This document shows positions 1-4,883 of a DNA stretch of 7,040 nucleotides, piece after piece. How positions within the stretch are numbered: the stretch's first letter is position 1; the number at the start of each line of letters is the position of its first letter. Under the pieces are notes generated by a model. The model worked only from the letters and a program-made list of their open reading frames with translations. It had not been told where the DNA came from and searched no databases. This DNA is from Bryobacterales bacterium (lineage in GTDB: Bacteria > Acidobacteriota > Terriglobia > Bryobacterales > Bryobacteraceae). The stretch spans positions 1 to 7,040 of the forward strand of contig JAUZEU010000520.1 of the NCBI GenBank assembly GCA_030838885.1, read 5' to 3'. Made by a program: the position numbers and the translations under genes.

Positions 1-208
1 CTGACGTTGAAGCGATACCCGCGACGAGACCGACGCAATCCTTGCCGTTCCCGATCAGAACACATGGATTGGCAGCCGGGATCACGCACTCCTCATGACC
101 ATGTATAACTCGGGAGCCAGAGCGTCCGAGATCACCGGGATGCTCTGCGGCCAGGTTTCGTTCGGCACCTCCACATTCGTCCACCTGCACGGCAAGGGAC
201 GGAAGGAA
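1..208 (+). pseudogene. XerC-like tyrosine recombinase, central fragment
   Basis: Remnant of a XerC-like tyrosine recombinase, an enzyme class that cuts and rejoins DNA through a tyrosine intermediate. From about position 11 it reads SDTRDETDAILAVPDQNTW and continues with a helix of the form RDHALLMTMYNSGARASEI. The Arg of GARASEI (codon 119-121) matches catalytic Arg I. The Lys of HGKGRKE (codon 194-196) matches the beta-hairpin lysine. The preceding LTLKRY is read in the frame one base earlier, so a frameshift lies near 16-20. The N-terminal part is outside the window. Family homology stops at about 208, the reading frame ends at a TGA at 230-232, and Arg II, His and Tyr never follow. A different recombinase continues from the same point. 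It is not functional as it stands. Confidence 0.75.
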
Positions 209-721
209 TCCTGCGGGTTGATGAAGCGCTGAAGGAAACCGAAAAGGGCGCCGACCGCATAGGAGAGACGAAGAGCACCCACCAGCAACGGATATGTTTC
301 GATCAGCCCGGAACTGGAGAAGGAACTGCGGACGTGGCTTCAATTCAGGAGCATAGGGGATGCATACCACCTCTCAGCCGTGCCGGCCACAAACGATCTG
401 CTCTTTCCAACGGAAGTCGGCACTCCGTTTCGTGTCGGCAACTATCTCAAGCGGGTATTGAAGCCGATCGGTCGGGGCGCCGGCATCCCGGACATGACCT
501 TTCAGGCGCTGCGGAGGACGTTCGCCACCCACTTCCAGCGGTACGGCTCCCCAAAGGACGCTCAGACCCAGCTCCGGCACTCGAAACTGGAGATGACCGG
601 CTGGTACATGAAGCAGATTCCGGAAAGTGTCAGCGCGGCCGTAAAAAAAATGGATGCTGATATTTGCAGCGTCCATGAGCCGAACAAACCCGTGCCCCAG
701 TCTGACGACCCGATTCAGTGA
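205..721 (+). pseudogene. Tyrosine recombinase/phage-type integrase, C-terminal catalytic fragment
   Basis: C-terminal catalytic half of a second integrase. It begins GILRVDEALKETEKGADRIG in frame 1 (205 to about 277). After a probable single-base insertion in the CCC run at 278-280 it continues in frame 2 with VSISPELEKELRTWL, LLFPTEVGTPFRVGNYLKRV, the Arg II motif TFQALRRTFATHF, LRHSKLEMTG and the nucleophile tyrosine of GWYMKQIPESV (Tyr codon 605-607). It stops at TGA 719-721. The usual His of HxxR is Gln here, which I recall as common in this acidobacterial group. It carries its own beta-hairpin lysine region (GETKS), so it cannot be the continuation of the upstream fragment, which already has one. 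The 3' end faces the tRNA-Arg core 64 bp away, as in lambda-type int/attP modules. ATG 380 opens the longest frame but is internal to the domain. Confidence 0.85.
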
Positions 722-724
722 TCG

Positions 725-746
725 TTTTGTGGGGGTTTTGTGGGGG
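725..746. repeat. Tandem 11-bp repeat, 2 copies
   Basis: TTTTGTGGGGG occurs twice, perfectly and without a gap (725-735 and 736-746). It lies between the integrase stop codon and the tRNA-Arg core. Short direct repeats here are where tyrosine integrases usually have arm-type binding sites, so that role is possible, but it is inferred from position only. Confidence 0.6.
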
Positions 747-785
747 TAACTTCCGGCGGGTTTACGTCCAAGTGATTGAAAGGTT

Positions 786-830
786 TGGTGCACCCGGCCT
801 GATTCGAACAGGCGACCTTTTGCTTCGGAG
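786..830 (-). other. tRNA-Arg(CCG) 3' fragment, probable attachment-site core
   Basis: Read on the minus strand this is the exact 3' half of a tRNA. It has the anticodon loop CTCCGAA (824-830, anticodon CCG), the 3' anticodon-stem strand GCAAA, variable loop AGGTC, T stem GCCTG / CAGGC around loop TTCGAAT, the 3' acceptor strand CGGGTGC, discriminator A, and encoded CCA (786-788). All segment lengths are canonical. The 5' half is absent: the bases before the anticodon loop (AGAAA) do not pair with GCAAA. The match therefore begins at the anticodon loop, a usual crossover point for tRNA-targeting tyrosine integrases. Together with the adjacent integrase remnant this identifies an att core. It is not a functional tRNA gene. 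Confidence 0.85.
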
Positions 831-1022
831 TTTCTGGCTCGTAGCCTATATTGTTGATTCTTGTAGCGGAGCAGAGTGGTTTCGGCTGCCATCGCGTGTT
901 TCTTCGGCGCTTATTGAACCTCTTTTTGAACCCAGGCCGCTGTTTCGATCCTTTGTCCTTTTTCCGTTCCCGCCAATAAATTGCACCCCTCTGAGACTAA
1001 CCGCAATTCACGGAGCACGGGC

Positions 1023-1948
1023 ATGCTGAGTCGCGCCGGAAAGTATGCTCTGGAACTCTTCGAATCTCAATTGCGGGAGCCATCGATTTCCGTCTCGGCA
1101 GTCACCAAATGTGAAGCCGTTGAAGTGGTTCGCCGTCGGCGTGGGGAATGGAATCAGGACCTCGCGTTTGGAGCGCGTCCCTTCATTCTGTGCGGTCTGC
1201 CCATTCGTCAGCTCCCGGCGGGCACTTCGAAATACTCACGCCGCAATGGCCGGTTCTTCCTTGAGGTTGTCGGTCATCCCGAGTATGGCGTACCCTTCGG
1301 ACAGGATCGACTAATTCTGCTCTGGGTAGCCAGGGTGGCGGTCCGCCAGAAGAGTCCGGTCCTTCAGTTCGACAGTGGCGCCCAGATTCTGAATGAGTGG
1401 GGGCTCCAGCAAAATGGAAGTCACTACCGGCGGCTGGCAGCCGGATTTCGGCGGGTATTCGGCAGCACGATTTTCTTTGGTACACAGGACGAAAGGGAAG
1501 GATCACAGGTCTGGGACTGCGGAAGAATCCACTTCTTTGATCAAATGCGCTTGTGGTTCCACGACGGCGGGAGCGGGACCCTCGGGAACATGCTGACTCT
1601 CTCGGAGCCATTCTGGCAGGAGTTGAAGGCACATCCAATCCCGGTGGATTGTGAGGTGGTCCGGTCATTGGCCAATAACCCCGGATGCCTGGACCTGTAC
1701 ACGTGGCTGAGCTGGCGATGTTTCCAGGCCAAAGATCCTGAACGAGTACCCTGTTCGGACCGCTGGGCCTGACATGCCAACTGGGTGTTCAGGAATATGC
1801 GCGGGAGCGCAAGTTCAGAGAGCGAATGAAAAGCTGGCTGGAACTGGTGCGGCTTTACTGGCCTGAATGCCCGGCCTCGTTGGCTAAGAACGGGGCTTTC
1901 CTCGAACTGAACCGCGGGATGGCTGTGAACCAGAGGAAAACAGCCTGA
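1023..1948 (+). pseudogene. repA: RepA_C-type plasmid replication initiator, frameshifted
   Basis: Resembles plasmid-encoded RepA proteins (RepA_C family), which bind a plasmid origin and start replication. ATG 1023 is chosen because GGAG lies 7 nt upstream (1012-1015). The first frame gives 243 recognisable residues: FILCGLPIRQLP (54-65), KYSRRNGRFFLEVVGHPEYG (70-89), VPFGQDRLILLWVA (90-103), YRRLAAGFRRVFGSTIFFGT (135-154), IHFFDQMRLWF (169-179), LTLSEPFWQELKAHPIPVD (191-209) and LDLYTWLSWR (223-232). At 1749-1752 one base seems lost. Frame 1 ends at TGA 1770-1772, but homology continues in the next frame as LFGPLGLTCQLGVQEYARER and on to LVRLYWPECPA, ending at TGA 1946-1948. The restored length is about 308 residues. 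Nearby att core and integrase remnants suggest it belonged to an integrated plasmid. Family assignment is from remembered motifs. Confidence 0.72.
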
Positions 1949-2138
1949 CCAAATTGCTGTCCAACCGATCATACGCGACGGTATTCATATGCCTTTTCAA
2001 TGCGTTTTCCGCCAAAATTTAAGCTCACTTCTTACAATTTGATTCAATTCGAGGTGGCATCCTGGCGAGCGTTGAAAGTCCTGCGCGCCAGAGCTTGCTG
2101 CCCACCGGCGCGCAGTGACGGCTGCGCGCGTTGTACAG
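1949..2138. other. Non-coding gap between repA and the IS, with AT-rich patch and GC-rich inverted repeat
   Basis: No convincing gene. Frames here lack ribosome binding sites and family-like sequence. An AT-rich patch (about 2008-2050) is followed by a perfect 9-bp inverted repeat, CTGCGCGCC (2081-2089) and GGCGCGCAG (2107-2115), with a 17-nt spacer. A further copy of CTGCGCGC lies at 2122-2129, just before the IS left end. AT-rich DNA beside a rep gene could be an origin remnant, but I see no iterons. Confidence 0.4.
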
Positions 2139-2164
2139 TGAAGTGGACCCCAAAGCCTGGACAG
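2139..2164 (+). repeat. IS left terminal inverted repeat
   Basis: TGAAGTGGACCCC, five diverged bases, then CTGGACAG. It matches the right end at 20 of 26 positions; the differences are position 3 and the block at 14-18. Confidence 0.75.
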
Positions 2165-2189
2165 TTTTTAGCAGTTGCTTAACTGGAGC

Positions 2190-2386
2190 GGCGGGTTAAA
2201 ACAGGAGGCGGCTGGGGAGCCGCCATCCATTCCGGACCTGGTTCGGCGCTCGGGTCGCATCCCTGCGTTGCCCTATCCTCGTGCCAGGCAGTTCGATTGT
2301 ATGGCGAAAGCGCCTCAGCGTGAAGCGCAAAATGTCCATTCTGGCCCGAAAGCGATAGATCCCGGGGTTTGGGGCGGCGCCCCAAA
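2190..2386. other. Unexplained non-coding tail of the IS, with two hairpins
   Basis: About 200 bp lie between the orfB stop and the left inverted repeat, longer than usual for IS3 elements. Two strong hairpins bound it. TTTGGGGC-GGC-GCCCCAAA (2368-2386) begins right at the orfB stop codon. GGCGGCT-GGGG-AGCCGCC (2207-2224) lies near the inverted repeat. The first could end transcription from orfB, but no T-run follows it on either strand. The stretch shows no convincing coding sequence. Confidence 0.5.
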
Positions 2387-3243
2387 TCAAGAGAGCCCTT
2401 TTTTCCTCGCCTCGCCGTTCCGGTAAAGGTCGGCGGGCGTTTTGTAGTTCAATGCCTGATGTGGCCGGTGGTGATTGTAGAAGTCAAAGTACCTGTCCAG
2501 TGCTGGTCGGAGAGTGGGGCCGTCCGCGAAGTCGCCGGGATAGATGAGTTCGTACTTGAGTGAGCGCCAGAGGCGTTCGATGAACACGTTGTCGAGGCAG
2601 CGCCCGCGGGCATCCATGCTGATGCGAACTCCCTGCTTCAGCAGAGTCCCGGTGAAATCCGCCGACGTGAATTGTGCCCCCTGATCGGAGTTGAAGATCT
2701 CCGGCTTTCCCCTGCCGAATGCGGCATCGAGCGCCGCCAGACAGAAGCCGGTCTCCATGGTGTTCGACAGTTCCCAACCGAGCACGAATCGGCTGAACCA
2801 GTCCATCACCGCAACGAGATAGAGGAAGCCGCCGCGCATCGGAATGTATGTAATATCTGTGCTCCAGACATGGTCCGGCCTCTCGATGACCACGCCTCGC
2901 AACAGGTACGGATAGATCTGGTGGCCCGGCACCGGACGGCTGAGGTTCGGTTTCGGATACAACGCTTCGATGCCGGCGATGCGCATAAGCCGCTGCATGC
3001 GCTTGCGGTTGACATGGAGCTGGACGGCCATCCGCCGACTGCCAAAGAACGGATATTCCATGTACAGTTCGTCGAGTTGCCGCAACAGCCGAAGGTTTTC
3101 CTCGCTTTCCGGCCGCGGCTGATAGTAGTAGGTGTGAACTGGGGAGGGCCAGCAGGCTGCACTGCTGCCGGATGCTCAGATCGGGATGTCCGGGATCGAT
3201 CCATCGGCGCTTGTCCTCAGTTGAGCAGGCCAGCTCTTTTTTT
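2387..3243 (-). pseudogene. IS3-family transposase OrfB (DDE integrase domain), frameshifted
   Basis: Catalytic subunit of the IS3 transposase, which cuts and joins transposon ends. The long open part (3085 to 2387) holds a helix-turn-helix region (FFGSRRMAVQL, VNRKRMQRLMRIAGIEALYP) and an rve/DDE domain. Its catalytic residues are Asp in WSTDITY, Asp in FNSDQGAQFTS and Glu in VFIERLWRSLKYE, followed by FYNHHRPHQALNYKTPADLY. The N-terminus must be pieced together: RRWIDPGHPDLSIRQQCSLL sits in another frame, bounded by one indel near 3209-3213 and a compensating one near 3131-3137, after which YYYQPRPESEEN returns to the main frame. Between VQL and HVNRKR (about 3018-3026) I expect roughly five more residues, so a short in-frame deletion is likely. 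OrfB would be made by -1 frameshifting from OrfA. Confidence 0.85.
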
Positions 3244-3501
3244 GAGAAAGTCCAGCTCTACTTTCAGCCGTCCGATCTGCTGGAAGCAATTCGTCCTTCT
3301 CCACGTCGGCCTGTTCTTTGGCATGGCTGTTGGAAAAGATCACGGCAACTGTTCCAGGGCTTGCTTCTTCCAGCCGGCCACCAGAGTAGGGTGGATGCTG
3401 AACGTCTGGGCGATCTGCGCAGCCGTCTTGTTTCCTTTGATGGCCTCAATGGCGACTTTCGCCTTCAGGTTGGGGGCGTAATTCTTGCGAGTTCGTGGCA
3501 T
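3217..3501 (-). pseudogene. IS3-family OrfA (DNA-binding subunit), with two compensating indels
   Basis: Helix-turn-helix subunit that recognises the IS ends. ATG 3501 is preferred because GGAG stands 5 nt upstream. It starts MPRTRKNYAPNLKAKVAIEA, then GNKTAAQIAQTFSIHPTLVAGWKKQALEQLP. A premature TGA at 3340-3342 follows. One frame over, the expected continuation VIFSNSHAKEQADVEKDELL is readable until about 3284, where a second indel restores the first frame with QQIGRLKVELDFLKKRAGLLN and TGA at 3217-3219. Total length is exactly 95 codons with the stop, so the two single-base changes cancel. The C-terminal part is the usual leucine-zipper-like coiled coil. Confidence 0.8.
3236..3243 (-). promoter_or_regulatory. 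A7G slippery heptamer for orfA-orfB frameshifting
   Basis: Seven A's followed by G on the minus strand, at the end of orfA in the context LKK/RAG. A-AAA-AAG is a standard -1 slip site in IS3 elements. The main orfB frame is indeed -1 relative to orfA, so the site is at the right place and phase. Confidence 0.7.
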
Positions 3502-3545
3502 TGATTCTCCTTTCATTGTCAATGCCGCTTTTCCACTTAAGCTAC

Positions 3546-3571
3546 CTGTCCAGAAAACGGGGTCCACTACA
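3546..3571 (-). repeat. IS right terminal inverted repeat
   Basis: On the minus strand it reads TGTAGTGGACCCC, five diverged bases, then CTGGACAG. It lies about 45 bp upstream of the orfA start and forms the breakpoint in the secreted-protein gene. Confidence 0.75.
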
Positions 3572-3779
3572 CCAGGCGCCGGTCCCGTTTACCGAAGCCC
3601 TTCGCCACGTGGGGACCCGCATCACGCGGATCGGATGACCTCGCCGGGCGGTAAGGGCGGTCCGGCCGGTTAATCGCGTTTTCCTGGCGGACTCCGTCTT
3701 TAGTCGTCTGTTGGGAAGTCGCCGCCGGCGCGATCGCGAAGGCGAGAACAACTGCGAACGTTGGAATGCGAAATGCCAT
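3572..3779 (-). pseudogene. Small secreted protein, 3' end removed by the IS
   Basis: The 5' part of an unrecognised gene. ATG 3779 follows GGAGG at 4 nt spacing, the best ribosome binding site in the window. The protein starts with a Sec signal peptide (residues 1 to about 20: MAFRIPTFAVVLAFAIAPAA) and continues as a polar, Pro/Arg/Asp-rich stretch with RPDRPYRPAR, probably disordered. Residue 70 spans the IS junction and a TAG inside the inverted repeat ends the frame at 3567. The original length is unknown. It follows iclR on the same strand after 98 bp and has its own operator-like site (3846-3860) upstream, so it was probably co-regulated with iclR and the receptor. I find no domain and give no function beyond likely export. 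Confidence 0.6.
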
Positions 3780-3829
3780 GGAACCTCCGATATCGAATGC
3801 AAAGCAGCCTGCATCGGATCTCGCAGCGG

Positions 3830-3835
3830 TGTCAA
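3830..3835 (-). promoter_or_regulatory. Candidate -35 element of the secreted-protein gene
   Basis: A perfect TTGACA on the minus strand, about 50 bp upstream of ATG 3779 and 10 bp downstream of the operator-like palindrome. At 17-bp spacing the -10 would be GCAGGC, a poor match, so the promoter call is tentative. Confidence 0.3.
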
Positions 3836-3845
3836 CGGAACGAAT

Positions 3846-3860
3846 TTCCGCAATAGGGAA
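3846..3860 (-). promoter_or_regulatory. Operator-like site 3 for the IclR regulator
   Basis: TTCCGCAATAGGGAA (plus strand) matches the perfect palindrome of site 1 at 13 of 15 positions; the left half is intact. It lies in the gap between iclR and the secreted-protein gene, about 67 bp upstream of the latter's start codon. Confidence 0.5.
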
Positions 3861-3877
3861 TGATTAAGCGAGGAAAA

Positions 3878-4717
3878 TTAAGCAAGGATATGTCCGGATC
3901 GCGAACGGTAACCGATCTGGACGGAAACCCGCAGCGCCGCTTCGCGCACAATCAGGCTGTATTGTTCCGTCATCTCCACCGTAAAAGCGGGCACCGGCGC
4001 GCTGATACTCATGGCCGCGACAGCCTGGCCCGACTGGTCGAGAATGGGCGCCGCGACGCAGCGCGTTCCCTGCACGTTCTCTTCTTCATCAATCGAATAA
4101 CCGCGCTTCCGAGTCGCAGCGAGGTCGTCGCGGAGTGCCGCGGCGGAGGTGAGCGTGTTCGGTCCGTGCTTCGCCAGTTTGCCGGACAGCACCCTGTCCA
4201 CCACCTCGGCCGGCTGAAATGCCAGCAGCGCTTTACCAAGGCCCGTCGAGTGCATGGGACGGCGTTCGCCGGTATTGGCATACAGATGCAGATCGCTCGG
4301 ATTGCCAACGGTATGCAGGTAAAGCACCTGATCGTTGTCGATGGTCGCCAAATACGTGAGCGCCTGGTTCAGGCCCTGCGCATAGCATTTTCGCGCCATT
4401 TCCTGCAGCACGACAAACGCGGCCCGGTACACGGCGGAACGGCGAAGATAACCGGTCCCGATCCACAGAGTGCGGCTGGTCAGCCGGTACCATCGCGTTC
4501 TGCTGTGCTGCTCTGCCACGCCTGCCAAGCAGAGCGTTTTCATGATGCGGTGTACCGAAGCCACAGGCAGCGATAACTCCGCGGCAATTTCCGACAGCGG
4601 GAACTCATAGGGCGGAGACGCCAGCAGTTCCAGCGCTTCGAAGCATTTCAAACTGGAAGACATACTGGCGCGCCGGTCCGCCGTCTTTTTTGGATGCGGG
4701 GGAGCGGCGAATGCCAT
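3878..4717 (-). CDS. IclR-family transcriptional regulator
   Basis: Intact 279-residue IclR-family regulator, close to the family's usual 250-280. The N-terminal winged helix-turn-helix covers about residues 20-85: SLKCFEALELLA, FPLSEIAAELSLPVASVHRI as helix-turn-helix, then MKTLCLAGVAEQ. The C-terminal effector-binding domain covers about 95-270, with LTYLATIDNDQVLYLHTVG, the family signature HSTGLGKALLAF (156-167), GYSIDEEENVQGTRCVAAPI and AMSISAPV. Such regulators bind as dimers or tetramers and respond to small carboxylates, sugars or aromatics; the ligand here cannot be read from sequence. ATG 4717 has no Shine-Dalgarno, but TATAAC (4725-4730) stands 7 nt before it, which suggests a leaderless transcript. 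ATG 4663 (residue 19) is an alternative start. Divergent from the receptor gene, with operator-like sites in the shared 166-bp gap. Confidence 0.93.
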   Translation of the reverse strand: MAFAAPPHPKKTADRRASMSSSLKCFEALELLASPPYEFPLSEIAAELSLPVASVHRIMKTLCLAGVAEQHSRTRWYRLTSRTLWIGTGYLRRSAVYRAAFVVLQEMARKCYAQGLNQALTYLATIDNDQVLYLHTVGNPSDLHLYANTGERRPMHSTGLGKALLAFQPAEVVDRVLSGKLAKHGPNTLTSAAALRDDLAATRKRGYSIDEEENVQGTRCVAAPILDQSGQAVAAMSISAPVPAFTVEMTEQYSLIVREAALRVSVQIGYRSRSGHILA

Positions 4718-4724
4718 GCCGCCA

Positions 4725-4730
4725 GTTATA
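4725..4730 (-). promoter_or_regulatory. Candidate -10 element of iclR
   Basis: TATAAC on the minus strand, 7 nt before ATG 4717. Transcription from it would start at or near the start codon. Palindrome site 1 covers the spacer and touches the -35 region directly upstream, so autorepression is plausible. No good -35 hexamer is seen. Confidence 0.4.
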
Positions 4731-4734
4731 CACC

Positions 4735-4749
4735 TTCCGCAATGCGGAA
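4735..4749. promoter_or_regulatory. Operator-like site 1 (perfect palindrome)
   Basis: TTCCGC-AAT-GCGGAA, perfect 6-bp arms around 3 bases, 17 bp upstream of the iclR start. The size and position suit an IclR-family operator. Confidence 0.6.
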
Positions 4750-4823
4750 ACGAGGGCAGCCGTGGGCAAACCGTCTGGTCCTACACATATCGGAAAGTAT
4801 TTTTGCGAAAAAGCGAAACAGCA

Positions 4824-4838
4824 TTCCGCATTGCAGAA
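4824..4838. promoter_or_regulatory. Operator-like site 2
   Basis: TTCCGCATTGCAGAA matches the reverse complement of site 1 at 14 of 15 positions. Its centre is 89 bp from that of site 1 and 53 bp upstream of the receptor start codon, just upstream of a candidate receptor promoter. Confidence 0.6.
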
Positions 4839-4845
4839 AATTATC

Positions 4846-4874
4846 TTGTGCCTGGGGAATTGCTTTGATATCGT
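4846..4874 (+). promoter_or_regulatory. Candidate promoter of the TonB-dependent receptor
   Basis: TTGTGC (4846-4851), 17-bp spacer, TATCGT (4869-4874), ending 9 nt before ATG 4884. Matches to consensus are moderate (3/6 and 4/6). It would give a nearly leaderless mRNA, in line with the missing Shine-Dalgarno. Confidence 0.3.
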
Positions 4875-4883
4875 CCACGTCAC

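Larger units (their letters stand above)
2139..3571 (-). mobile_element. Degenerate IS3-family insertion sequence
   Basis: An IS of about 1433 bp carrying orfA and orfB on the minus strand. The ends are related inverted repeats: left TGAAGTGGACCCC then CTGGACAG, right (reverse complement) TGTAGTGGACCCC then CTGGACAG, with 20 of 26 positions identical. The TG...CA termini and the two-frame DDE transposase fit IS3. Both reading frames carry indels, so it is probably immobile. No target-site duplication is visible: the outside bases are ..GTACAG on the left and CCAGGC.. on the right. This is compatible with loss of one flank by deletion or recombination after insertion. On the right it interrupts a secreted-protein gene; on the left it abuts repA-side DNA. 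Confidence 0.85.

Noticed and set aside
374..892. 172-residue minus-strand frame opposite the integrase and tRNA fragment
   Set aside because: Shadow of the integrase C-terminus, whose family motifs are clear on the other strand; it also runs through the tRNA core.
2000..2182. 60-residue plus-strand frame after repA
   Set aside because: No Shine-Dalgarno, runs into the IS end, and has no family-like sequence.
2368..2386. Rho-independent terminator at the orfB stop
   Set aside because: The stem is strong but no T-run follows on either strand, so it is reported only as a hairpin.
2672..3481. 269-residue plus-strand frame inside the IS
   Set aside because: Antisense shadow of orfB and orfA; no ribosome binding site or recognisable sequence.
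3860..4576. 238-residue plus-strand frame opposite iclR
   Set aside because: Antisense shadow; the minus strand gives a complete IclR protein with signature motifs.
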